Part shown: positions 34,910 through 42,077 of the stretch, one piece after another
Numbering within the stretch: position 1 is the stretch's first letter
Layout: each line of letters begins with the position of its first letter
Origin: Chloroflexota bacterium
Lineage (GTDB): Bacteria; Chloroflexota; Anaerolineae; Anaerolineales; Villigracilaceae
Direction: 5' to 3'
Assembly (NCBI GenBank): GCA_021787595.1
Contig: JAJYLQ010000004.1
Span: 122,752-186,751 of the forward strand
DNA length: 64,000 bases
Notes under the pieces: generated by a model
Database searches by the model: none
What the model was told of the DNA's origin: nothing
The model's input: the letters and a program-made list of their open reading frames with translations, nothing else
Position numbers and translations under genes: made by a program

Positions 34910-35634
34910 ATTGCCAGCGGCATCGTTTGTGTAACGCCTTCCAGGTTTCCAGCAAATAGAATCGTTGCGCCGAATTCGCCGAGGGCGCGCGTCCACGTGA
35001 GGATCGCGCCGCTGATCAACGCGCGTCCCGCCAGCGGAAACATCACCTCGCGAAATAACTGCCATTGATTCGCGCCCTCCACGTGGGCGGCTTCTTCGAG
35101 TCGGACGTCAATTTCCGCAAAGCCGATTCGTGCGGAACGCACGTAAAGCGGCGCGGCGACAAATGTCTGCGCCATGACAACCGCCGCGGTCGTGAATGGA
35201 AGCGTGACGTTGATTTGACTCAGTGCGCCGCCAACCAAACCTTCGCGTCCAAACGCGATCAACAAAGCCAGCCCGGCAACGGACGGCGGCAAAACCACCG
35301 GCAAATCAATCAACAATTCAAGCCAGTGTTTACTTGGAAATTTCCAGCGCGCCAGCATGTATGCGAGCGGCGTCCCAAACGCCACGGCGATACCAACGCT
35401 GATCACGCTTGTGATCAAACTCAATTGCAGCGCGGAGAGCGCCGAAGGTGATAAGGCATCTGTAAAAAAACTTTTATTGATGGCGCGCAGAATCAGCGCG
35501 AGGATCGGCAGTCCAAGTAACCCGACGAGGAAAAGGCTTGGGATGACAAAGATCCAGTCGTGATGTCCGCGCGAAGCGAGGTGCTGGAAGAAGCGTCGGA
35601 GCGCCCGTACTGAGCGAAGTCGAAGCATGGTCAT
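34798..35634 (-). CDS. modB: Molybdate ABC transporter permease ModB
   Basis: 278 residues from the ATG that overlaps the modA stop (ATGA). There are about five to six membrane helices. The permease motif EEAAHVEGANQWQLFREVMFP (the EAA loop that contacts the ATPase) is split here by its Gly. LPVVLPPSVAGLALL, ALGEFGATILFAGN and TMPLAIYLGFE are typical of ModB/CysT. The first dozen residues (TMLRLRSVRAL) are encoded by a palindromic repeat. No modC ATPase gene follows. Instead modB ends where the foreign-looking block begins, so the ATPase may have been lost or lies elsewhere. Confidence 0.9.
   Translation of the reverse strand: MTMLRLRSVRALRRFFQHLASRGHHDWIFVIPSLFLVGLLGLPILALILRAINKSFFTDALSPSALSALQLSLITSVISVGIAVAFGTPLAYMLARWKFPSKHWLELLIDLPVVLPPSVAGLALLIAFGREGLVGGALSQINVTLPFTTAAVVMAQTFVAAPLYVRSARIGFAEIDVRLEEAAHVEGANQWQLFREVMFPLAGRALISGAILTWTRALGEFGATILFAGNLEGVTQTMPLAIYLGFERSLGIAIALSVMLVGVSVVLLLLTRRLERKQ
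35607..35628. repeat. Palindromic repeat at the modB start
   Basis: Reading on the minus strand it contains CTTCGACTTCGCTC followed by AGTACGGGCG and encodes the N-terminus of ModB. The same core is found in surf1 (46192) and moeA-2 (38743). Confidence 0.75.
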
Positions 35635-36425
35635 TGAAGCGGCGTGAATCCCCATTTCTTCAAAGTCGCCTGCCCGCCTGCCGAAAGCACATACGCAACG
35701 AACGCGGTGGCAAGGTCCTGGTTCTTTGAACCGGTGAGCGTTGCAATCGGATATTGCGCGATCACATTGAGATTCGCCGGAATGGCAATGCTCTTCAAGT
35801 CGGGCGCGGCAATCGCGTCCGAAATGTAAACGATGCCCGCGTCGGCTTCGCTGAGATCAACCTTCGCCACAACTTCCTTTACGTCCTGTTCGTTCGAAAC
35901 CACATTGGCAAGCACTTTGGTTTTGAAGTCCGGGCCAAACGCTGTGTTCATTTGATCGAGCGATTGAAGTGCGTACTTGCCAACCGGCACTACATTTGCG
36001 GCCAAAACCAATTTCAATCCCGGCCTTGACAAATCCTGCAGGCTTGTGATCTTTGCCGGATTGTTCGGCGGCAGAATCACGACCAGTTGATTTTTGATGA
36101 AGATTTGCGAAGCGCCTGCCAGCTTTTCGGACACAAGCGCCGTCATATTCGACATGTCCGCGGATGCAAACACATCCACCGGCGCGCCTTGTTCGATCTG
36201 CGTGCGGAGCGTTTGCGAACCGGCAAAATTAAATTTGACGGTCACGTTCGGATGCGCGGCTTCGAAAGTCTTGCTCATCTCGTTGAACGCGTCGGTCAGG
36301 GACGCCGCGGCGAATACCGTCAAAGTGGTTTGCGGCTGCGGCGACGGCGCTGTGGCTGCAGGCGTTCCGCAGGCGGACAGAAAGACAACGAATAGGACGA
36401 TGATCGAAGTGATGATGCGTTTCAT
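35631..36425 (-). CDS. modA: Molybdate-binding lipoprotein ModA
   Basis: 264 residues. The start at 36425 follows AAGGAGA by 7 nt. The signal peptide ends in LSAC, a lipobox with Cys near residue 19. The mature protein is ModA: LTVFAAASLTDAFNEM, FNFAGSQTLRTQIEQGAPVDVFASAD, LVVILPPNNPAKI, VVPVGKYALQSL, VVAKVDLSEADAGIVYISDA. The Ser and Asp/Tyr residues that bind the oxyanion are in place. It delivers molybdate to ModB. The modA start lies 4 bp inside the PadR gene end, so the regulator is co-transcribed with the transporter. Confidence 0.93.
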   Translation of the reverse strand: MKRIITSIIVLFVVFLSACGTPAATAPSPQPQTTLTVFAAASLTDAFNEMSKTFEAAHPNVTVKFNFAGSQTLRTQIEQGAPVDVFASADMSNMTALVSEKLAGASQIFIKNQLVVILPPNNPAKITSLQDLSRPGLKLVLAANVVPVGKYALQSLDQMNTAFGPDFKTKVLANVVSNEQDVKEVVAKVDLSEADAGIVYISDAIAAPDLKSIAIPANLNVIAQYPIATLTGSKNQDLATAFVAYVLSAGGQATLKKWGFTPLQ

Positions 36426-36982
36426 GAAATTGTCTCCTTGACGTGAAACCGGGTTTTGATTTCTGCCATCCAATCCTGGATGAGTTTCATCTGGCTCAAT
36501 CGAAGATTCAAACTTAAGTGATTGAAAACCTGTTCGGGTGGAAGATGCGCGATCAGCGTTTCCAGCCTGGCGATGCTCGATTGGATTTCTGCGTATTGCG
36601 CATCATAGATGTGGGCAGTCTTCTCCGGCCTGTACAGGTTGGCGAAGTAAAGCCTCGTGATAAATTCAAGCCGGATGGAACGCGAATTCGTGCTGATGCT
36701 TTTCTCCAGCCAGTCTGTGAATCTTCGGCGGCCGGCTGTCGTGATTCGAAGCATCTGCCGCGCCGGCAATTTATCCTGCTGGATCAGATGCGTGGATATA
36801 TCTCCGCGATGTTCCAGTCGTTTCAAAATTGCGTAGGCCTGGCTCTGACTCAAATGCCAGACCTGCCCCAGTTCATTTGAAAGCTTTTGATGGAGATCGT
36901 AGCCGTAGCTTTGCCCCCCATATAGAAACCCCAACAATGCAAATTCCGGTGAAAGGTTGCCGCTGCGATGTTCTTTTGCCAT
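36422..36982 (-). CDS. PadR-family transcriptional regulator
   Basis: 186 residues from ATG 36982, where conservation begins (SPEFALLGFLYGGQSYGYDLHQ). An N-terminal winged helix is followed by QSQAYAILKRLEHRGDI and TTAGRRRFTDWL. The C-terminal helical domain (about 95-180) is the Vir-like PadR dimerisation region. It leads an operon with modA and modB, so it may control molybdate uptake in place of ModE. A perfect palindrome covers its start codon, suggesting that it binds there and represses itself and perhaps the divergent moeA-2. An ATG nine codons upstream is possible but falls within that palindrome. Confidence 0.87.
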   Translation of the reverse strand: MAKEHRSGNLSPEFALLGFLYGGQSYGYDLHQKLSNELGQVWHLSQSQAYAILKRLEHRGDISTHLIQQDKLPARQMLRITTAGRRRFTDWLEKSISTNSRSIRLEFITRLYFANLYRPEKTAHIYDAQYAEIQSSIARLETLIAHLPPEQVFNHLSLNLRLSQMKLIQDWMAEIKTRFHVKETIS

Positions 36983-37009
36983 GATATACTCACTCGGTGA
37001 GTATATCAT
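36981..37009. promoter_or_regulatory. Perfect 13-bp inverted repeat, probable PadR operator
   Basis: ATGATATACTCAC at 36981-36993 and GTGAGTATATCAT at 36997-37009 are perfect complements spaced by 3 nt. It covers the PadR start codon and ends 7 bp before a -35-like box for the divergent gene. PadR proteins bind such ATAT-rich palindromes. Confidence 0.8.
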
Positions 37010-37015
37010 TAAGAT

Positions 37016-37045
37016 TTGGCGGCAGCAAGCGCGCTTTGTTATAAT
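37016..37045 (+). promoter_or_regulatory. Candidate promoter of moeA-2
   Basis: TTGGCG (37016-37021), an 18-bp spacer and TATAAT (37040-37045). The -10 box ends 7 bp before the ATG at 37053, so transcription would start at or next to the start codon and the mRNA would be leaderless. Confidence 0.6.
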
Positions 37046-37052
37046 CAGAACA

Positions 37053-39152
37053 ATGTCTGTTTATCTCCATGATATTCCGCTGCCCGAAGCGCAGCTGCGT
37101 TTGAAAAACTCTTTGGAAGAATCCGGCCTGTGGCGCGTGCTTGGCGTCGAGAGAATTCCGCTCAACGAAAATGCGCTTGGACGCGTTTTGGCAGAATCGT
37201 TGTGGGCGAAAATTTCATCGCCGCATTATCACGCCTCAGCCATGGATGGCTTTGCCGTCCGCGCAGAAGATACGGTGGGCGCACAGCCTTCCACGCCGAT
37301 TGAATTCACTATCGAAAACACATCATCGTCCACCGTCCATCGTCCACGGTCGCAATACGTTGACACTGGCGATCCGCTGCCCGAATGGGCAGACGCTGTC
37401 ATCCCAATTGAGAATGTTGAATCGCTGGATGAAAATGGACAAATATCGTCTGCGGTCCGTCGTCCATCGTCCATTCGGATCCGCGCCGCGATCGCGCCGT
37501 GGAGTCACGTGCGCCCGCTTGGCGAAGATATCGTCGCAACACAATTGGTTTTGCCTGCGGGTCACGTTTTGCGTCCCGTTGATTTGGGCGCGATTGCTGC
37601 AGCTGGATATCAGGAAATCAACGCTGCGCGCAAGCCGCGAGTTGCGATTTTGCCAACGGGAACAGAACTTGTTCCGATTGGTTCCGAATTGAAGCCGGGC
37701 GATATTCTCGAATACAACTCGCTGGTCATCGCGGCGCAAATTAAGTCAATGGGCGGCGAACCGACTCGTTTTCCGATCACGAAAGATGATTTCGATTTGA
37801 TCTGCCGGCGTGTGCAGGAAGCCGCGCAGGATTACGATTTGATTTTGTTGAATGCGGGTTCATCCGCGGGCGCGGAAGATTTCTCCGCAAAGGTCGTCGA
37901 AAAACTTGGAACGCTTCTCGTTCATGGAGTTGCTGTTCGGCCCGGACATCCCGTAATTTTGGGAATGGTGAATAGCAAAACGCAAAACGCAAATCGAAAG
38001 TCGAATATCGAATCTCAGATATCGAATATCGAGGATCGAGAATCAGAACACCTGACACCTGAAACCTGGCACGTGACACCTATTATCGGCGTTCCCGGTT
38101 ATCCCGTCTCAGCGGCGCTGACAGTCGAGATTTTTGTCGAACCGGTTTTGGCAAAATGGCTCGGACGCCGTCCAAACGAATTGCCGGTTGAAACGGCAAC
38201 CATCACGCGAAAGACCGTTTCACCGTCCGGCGATGAAGATTATGTCCGCGTGGCGGCTGGCAAAGTGGGCGATAAACTTCTCGCCGCGCCGCTTTCGCGC
38301 GGGGCGGGAGTCATCACGTCGCTCGTGCAGGCGGATGGACTTGTGATCCTTCCATCAGGTATTCAAGGCATCGAAGCGGGCGAAAAAGTCGAGGTGCATC
38401 TTTACAAAAGCAAAGCTGAACTTGAGCGCACGATCTTCTGCATCGGCTCACACGATCTGACGCTCGATCTGCTGGCGCAATTTTTAGCGGAGCATGACCG
38501 GCGGTTTGTTTCCGCCAATGTTGGCTCACAAGGCGGATTGATCGCATTGCGGCGCGGCGAAGCGCATTTGGCCGGTTCGCATTTGCTCGATCCGCAAACG
38601 GGCGGATACAACATTTCATACATTCGTCAATACATGCCGGATATTCCGGTCAAAGTTGTGGCGCTGGTCGGCCGCGAGCAGGGTCTGCTCGTGAGGCGTG
38701 GAAACCCGAAGGGCATAAAAACGTTGGGAGACCTCAGCCGCCCCGAAGCTCGCGCTGAGCAAAGTCGAAGCGTCCGGTTTGTGAACCGGCAGCGCGGCGC
38801 AGGCACGCGCGTCCTGCTCGATTATCACTTGAACTTAATGGGGATTTCGACCGACTCGATTCAAGGGTACAATCAGGAGGAATATACACATCTCGGAGTT
38901 GCCGCGGCGGTTGCGTCGGGGCGCGCGGATTGTGGATTAGCGGTTGCGGCGGCGGCTCAAGCGCTGGATTTGGATTTTATTCCACTTTTTCAAGAGCGAT
39001 ACGATTTAGTAATACCGAAAGAATACGCTGACGGTGATTTGCTTGCGCCTCTCTTCGGACTTTTGGCCGGGCGCGGTTTTCGAGAGGCCGTTTCCAGGCT
39101 GATGGGATATGACGTGTCCGTAATGGGCACTGTGATTCTGGAGGACCAATGA
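37053..39152 (+). CDS. MoeA fused to a C-terminal periplasmic-binding-protein-like domain
   Basis: 699 residues. The start at 37053 fits the promoter and conservation. Residues 1-470 are MoeA: HYHASAMDGFAVRAED, YVDTGDPLPEWADAVIPIE, KPRVAILPTGTELV, LLNAGSSAGAEDF, and IIGVPGYPVSAALTVE. Residues about 475-697 are a PBP-like domain (FCIGSHDLTLDLLAQFLAE, VNRQRGAGTRVLLDY, VASGRADCGLAVAAAA), a known partner that may sense molybdate or a ligand. Four non-conserved stretches are encoded by DNA repeats (37324, 37447, 37975, 38743). It overlaps the response regulator start by 4 bp and diverges from the mod operon. Confidence 0.9.
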   Translation: MSVYLHDIPLPEAQLRLKNSLEESGLWRVLGVERIPLNENALGRVLAESLWAKISSPHYHASAMDGFAVRAEDTVGAQPSTPIEFTIENTSSSTVHRPRSQYVDTGDPLPEWADAVIPIENVESLDENGQISSAVRRPSSIRIRAAIAPWSHVRPLGEDIVATQLVLPAGHVLRPVDLGAIAAAGYQEINAARKPRVAILPTGTELVPIGSELKPGDILEYNSLVIAAQIKSMGGEPTRFPITKDDFDLICRRVQEAAQDYDLILLNAGSSAGAEDFSAKVVEKLGTLLVHGVAVRPGHPVILGMVNSKTQNANRKSNIESQISNIEDRESEHLTPETWHVTPIIGVPGYPVSAALTVEIFVEPVLAKWLGRRPNELPVETATITRKTVSPSGDEDYVRVAAGKVGDKLLAAPLSRGAGVITSLVQADGLVILPSGIQGIEAGEKVEVHLYKSKAELERTIFCIGSHDLTLDLLAQFLAEHDRRFVSANVGSQGGLIALRRGEAHLAGSHLLDPQTGGYNISYIRQYMPDIPVKVVALVGREQGLLVRRGNPKGIKTLGDLSRPEARAEQSRSVRFVNRQRGAGTRVLLDYHLNLMGISTDSIQGYNQEEYTHLGVAAAVASGRADCGLAVAAAAQALDLDFIPLFQERYDLVIPKEYADGDLLAPLFGLLAGRGFREAVSRLMGYDVSVMGTVILEDQ
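37324..37352. repeat. Heptanucleotide repeat in moeA-2 (first)
   Basis: Units of the CGTCCAC/CGTCCAT type, in frame, encoding SSSTVHRPRSQ. The same unit class is found at 13879, 14351 and 37447. Confidence 0.75.
37447..37475. repeat. Heptanucleotide repeat in moeA-2 (second)
   Basis: Units CGGTCCGT, CGTCCAT, CGTCCAT, in frame, encoding SSAVRRPSSI. Confidence 0.75.
37975..38083. repeat. Compound heptanucleotide repeat in moeA-2 (third)
   Basis: A first part has ATCGAAT/ATCGAGG units (37990-38045) and a second has CCTGACA/CCTGAAA/CCTGGCA units (38049-38082). About 36 residues (SKTQNANRKSNIESQISN onward) are added just before the conserved GVPGYPVSA motif without breaking the frame. Confidence 0.8.
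38743..38777. repeat. Palindromic repeat in moeA-2 (fourth insertion)
   Basis: GCTGAGC..AGTCGAAGC, the reverse complement of the CTTCGACTTCGCTC class, encodes RAEQSRSV in the PBP-like domain, in frame. Confidence 0.65.
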
Positions 39153-39517
39153 ACGACGCAATCATCATTGACGATAACCGTTCGACGGCGGATGCCCTGC
39201 ATCAAATGCTGGCAGTGTTGGATATTCCTGCGCGCGTGGCTTATGGCGCCAGTCCGGCCATGTCGTTGTTGGGCGGCTTTACGCCCGGTTTGATTTTGCT
39301 CGATATTAATATGCCCGGCGTGGATGGGCTCGAAATCCTGGCCTATCTCCGCCGCGAACCGAGGCTGATTCCGATCCCTGTCATTGTCATTACCTCGGAT
39401 GACCAGCCCGAAACGCGTGCGCGCGTGATGAAAGGCGGTGCGAATGCGATGATCATCAAACCGGCCACCTTGGAATCCCTGGAAGTTAATTTGAAGAAGA
39501 TGGGGATCATGAAATGA
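39149..39517 (+). CDS. Stand-alone response regulator receiver (CheY-like)
   Basis: 122 residues. The receiver fold is complete: IIIDDN with the acidic pair at about residues 8-9, the phospho-acceptor Asp in ILLDINMPGVDG near 52, VIVITSDD with the Thr/Ser switch near 80, and IIKPATLESL with the invariant Lys near 103. No output domain is attached. The start overlaps the moeA-2 stop by 4 bp, an odd partnership. No histidine kinase is encoded nearby. Confidence 0.9.
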   Translation: MNDAIIIDDNRSTADALHQMLAVLDIPARVAYGASPAMSLLGGFTPGLILLDINMPGVDGLEILAYLRREPRLIPIPVIVITSDDQPETRARVMKGGANAMIIKPATLESLEVNLKKMGIMK

Positions 39518-39539
39518 CTGGAATTGATTCTGATGAAAC

Positions 39540-39569
39540 AGAGCGGAGAGTTCCCGCTCTATTTTTTTT
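39540..39569 (+). terminator. Rho-independent terminator of the moeA-2/response regulator operon
   Basis: A 7-bp stem (AGAGCGG/CCGCTCT) is followed by A and eight T residues, 22 bp after the response regulator stop. Confidence 0.85.
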
Positions 39570-39635
39570 GTGGGACAATTTGGCAAATTGTCCCTACGTT
39601 CGCCGCTCCCGATGCCGCATTGGCGAAGGTATTGT
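39570..39635. repeat. Dispersed double-palindrome repeat, copy B
   Basis: Near-identical to the reverse complement of 29805-29874: GGGACAATTTGGCAAATTG is followed by ACGTTCGCCGCTCCCGAT and CGCATTGGCGAAGGTATTG. The outer arm on one side is missing. Confidence 0.8.
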
Positions 39636-39650
39636 CAATAAATAAATAAT

Positions 39651-39780
39651 TTCCCTCATGTCGTTGCGATCGCGAAGCATCCCGCAGGGAGAGGGCGTAT
39701 TTCCCGACGAAGCGATCTCCTGGAACTTGAAAAATCCTATTTATACCTGGCTGGAGATTGCTTCGTAACAGTCGAGGGAA
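39651..39780. repeat. Nested inverted-repeat element (130 bp)
   Basis: TTCCCTC and GAGGGAA ends enclose ACGAAGCGATCTCCTGG (39707) and CTGGAGATTGCTTCGT (39751), which pair with one mismatch and a bulge. With copy B it fills the 326-bp gap before the cytochrome gene. No ORF is seen here. Confidence 0.65.
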
Positions 39781-39843
39781 CTTATATTTTTACGAACTCA
39801 TAATGCCTGCGCCGTAAATATTTTGTGAGCGTGTGGTGAGGAA

Positions 39844-40254
39844 ATGAAAACCTGGATGATGTTTGCGTTTGTCTCGATGATTGTTTTGTCCGCCTGCGGC
39901 GCGGGTCCCTCTTCGACAATTTCAACTACGCCCGGAGTTCTGCCGGCGGTCCCACCGGATTATGCGGGCAAATCCAACCCATTCGGATCGGATGCCGCTG
40001 TCGCTGGCGCGGTGGTCTTCAAAACGAATTGCGCTGCCTGTCACGGCGATAATGGTTTGGGAGATGGCCCGGCAAGCCAGGCGCTCGATCCGCGGCCCGC
40101 GAATTTGGCCGCGCTGAATCAGAAAGCTGGCGATGATTACTTGTATTGGCGAATCAACACGGGTGTCACCAGCACGGCGATGCCAGCCTGGAAAGGTGTC
40201 CTGGGCGATGAACAGATATGGGAGCTTGTGGCTTTCATCCGAACGTTGAAATGA
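39844..40254 (+). CDS. Membrane-attached c-type cytochrome (lipoprotein)
   Basis: 136 residues. The signal peptide ends in LSAC with the lipid-bearing Cys near residue 19. A Pro/Ser/Thr linker follows, then a single cytochrome c domain with CAACH near residue 60, GDGPASQALDPRPANL, and the distal Met in STAMPAWKGVL near 116, ending LVAFIRTL. It is extracytoplasmic. It probably carries electrons to the CuA oxidase encoded about 1 kb downstream, with Bcp between them. A GTGAGG sequence precedes the ATG. Confidence 0.88.
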   Translation: MKTWMMFAFVSMIVLSACGAGPSSTISTTPGVLPAVPPDYAGKSNPFGSDAAVAGAVVFKTNCAACHGDNGLGDGPASQALDPRPANLAALNQKAGDDYLYWRINTGVTSTAMPAWKGVLGDEQIWELVAFIRTLK

Positions 40255-40330
40255 ATCCAGGATCGGGGTTTAGATTAAATTCGTCTAATCCTGGCGCGAT
40301 AGAATCATTGCGCCAAAGGAGAAGACAGTT

Positions 40331-40795
40331 ATGCCAATCGCCACTGGGAAACCCGCTCCCGAATTCAACTTGCTAGATGACTCTGGCGCGCATCGCCGCT
40401 TATCAGATTTCCGCGGCAAGGCGGTCATCCTGTATTTTTATCCAAAAGACGACACGCCGGGCTGCACCACGGAAGCCTGTAATTTTCGGGATGATTATTC
40501 CGCTTATCAAAAAGCAGGTGTTACCATTCTTGGTGTGAGTCCCGATTCGGTCGAGTCGCATTTCAAATTCAAATCCAAATATCAATTGCCATTTCCCCTG
40601 CTTGCAGATGAGGGCCATGAAATTTGTGATGCGTATGGCGTCTGGGGGCCAAAGAAATTCATGGGACGCGAATATGAGGGCGTGTTGCGCACCACGTTCC
40701 TGATCGATTCGAACGGGAATATCGCGCGTGTGTTCGAAGATGTCCGCCCCGCTGAACACAGCACGGAAGTCCTGGACGCCTTGAAAGTCATTTGA
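40331..40795 (+). CDS. bcp: Thiol peroxidase of the BCP/PrxQ family
   Basis: 154 residues with AAAGGAG upstream. The peroxiredoxin fold begins GKPAPEFNLLDDSG. The peroxidatic Cys is in YFYPKDDTPGCTTEACNFRDDY near residue 45, with the CxxxxC resolving partner of alpha-type BCP five residues on (CTTEAC). The Arg is in LRTTFLIDSNGNI. It reduces hydroperoxides in the cytosol using thioredoxin. A palindrome follows its stop. Confidence 0.94.
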   Translation: MPIATGKPAPEFNLLDDSGAHRRLSDFRGKAVILYFYPKDDTPGCTTEACNFRDDYSAYQKAGVTILGVSPDSVESHFKFKSKYQLPFPLLADEGHEICDAYGVWGPKKFMGREYEGVLRTTFLIDSNGNIARVFEDVRPAEHSTEVLDALKVI

Positions 40796-40806
40796 TTTCC
40801 TTTTCA

Positions 40807-40831
40807 ATAGCCGCCAAATTTTGGCGGCTAT
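40807..40831. terminator. 12-bp perfect hairpin after bcp
   Basis: ATAGCCGCCAAA pairs with TTTGGCGGCTAT around a single base, 12 bp after the bcp stop. No strong T-run follows, so termination is likely but not certain. Confidence 0.6.
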
Positions 40832-40860
40832 TCAATTCTGACCAAACTCTCCGAATAAGC

Positions 40861-40889
40861 GTGACAAATTTGGTATTATTTGGTAAATT
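40861..40889 (+). promoter_or_regulatory. Candidate promoter of the cytochrome oxidase operon
   Basis: GTGACA, a 17-bp spacer and TAAATT. It leaves a leader of about 150 nt before ctaC, which contains a GCGCGC/GCGCGC hairpin at 40999-41019. Confidence 0.45.
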
Positions 40890-41047
40890 AGGAGCTTGGC
40901 AGGTTCCTAGATTACTTTAGCGGTTGTGGCTTTTATCGGTATACGATGTAATCCCGCCCCTTGTTTTACAACGAACTGTTGTTGTGAGGCAAGGGAGGTA
41001 GCGCGCCGGGACAAAGCGCGCAAAGACCAAAATTCAGGAGAGAGAGT

Positions 41048-42061
41048 ATGCGGCATTTCGTGATTGTCGGCGTGCTGGTGATTATTGTATTTCTGGCAAC
41101 TTATTTTGGGCTGACTGCTCTTAAGTTGATGCCGGTCGAGGCCAGCGCACAATCCATCGTGGTGGATTGGATGTGGAATCTTGACTTTGTGGTCATGTGT
41201 TTCCTTTTTGCGCTGATCGTTGTGCCATTGGTCTACAGCTTGATCGTTTTCAGAAGAAGAAAAGGGGATACGTCGGACGGGGAACATATCGAAGGCAATA
41301 CGAAGCTCGAAATTACGTGGACGGTTATCCCGTTGATAACAGTGCTGGTCTTTGCCTATCTCGGCGCTTATTCCCTCGGCGAGACAATGGCGGTGGATCC
41401 CAACGCGCTCGAGATCAGCGTTACGGCGCGTCAGTGGTCGTGGCAGTTCGATTACCCTGAAGGATTTACGTCGAACGAATTGCACTTGCCGGTCAACCGT
41501 CAGGTTGTTTTGAACATGACCTCCCTGGATGTGATCCACGCCTTTTGGGTTCCCCAGTTTCGCATCCGTCAGGATATTTTGCCGGGGCGCGTGACCAACT
41601 ATCGCATCACACCGATTCTCATCGGGAACTATACAGTGATGTGCTCTCAATTATGCGGCACATCTCATTCGTACATGACTGCGCCTGTGATTGTGACTTC
41701 ACAGGCCGATTACGATGCCTGGGTCCAATCGCAGGTCACCGCCGCGCAAGCCGCCGCAGCCGCGGGTGGACCTGCCAATGGCAAATTACTGGTGCAAAAG
41801 TATGGATGTTTGGGCTGCCACACAACCGATGGCACTAAGCTCGTTGGCCCGACCTGGCTGGGACTTTACCAGTCACAAGTCAAATTATCCGACGGGAGAA
41901 CGGTGACCGCCGATCAAGCCTATTTGGTGGAGTCGATTGTCAGTCCGAGCGCCAAGATCGTGAACGGCTTCCCGGACAATGTGATGCCGAAAACATTCGG
42001 GACGGCGTTGACGCAATCACAAATCAACGACATTGTCTCCTATATAGAAACGTTAAAGTGA
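41048..42061 (+). CDS. ctaC: Cytochrome c oxidase subunit II with fused cytochrome c domain
   Basis: 337 residues with a GGAGAGAG site. Two membrane helices occur near residues 3-22 and 48-68, then TKLEITWTVIPLITVLVFAYL. The CuA domain includes RQWSWQFDYPEG, DVIHAFWVPQFRIRQDI, and the CuA ligand loop CSQLCGTSHSYM near 202-213. After an Ala-rich linker (about 235-247) a cytochrome c domain follows with CLGCH near 259 and a C-terminal Met in DNVMPKTFG. This is the caa3-type layout, which lets the oxidase take electrons from a cytochrome directly. Confidence 0.95.
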   Translation: MRHFVIVGVLVIIVFLATYFGLTALKLMPVEASAQSIVVDWMWNLDFVVMCFLFALIVVPLVYSLIVFRRRKGDTSDGEHIEGNTKLEITWTVIPLITVLVFAYLGAYSLGETMAVDPNALEISVTARQWSWQFDYPEGFTSNELHLPVNRQVVLNMTSLDVIHAFWVPQFRIRQDILPGRVTNYRITPILIGNYTVMCSQLCGTSHSYMTAPVIVTSQADYDAWVQSQVTAAQAAAAAGGPANGKLLVQKYGCLGCHTTDGTKLVGPTWLGLYQSQVKLSDGRTVTADQAYLVESIVSPSAKIVNGFPDNVMPKTFGTALTQSQINDIVSYIETLK

Positions 42062-42077
42062 TGGTGCGGAGAAGTTT

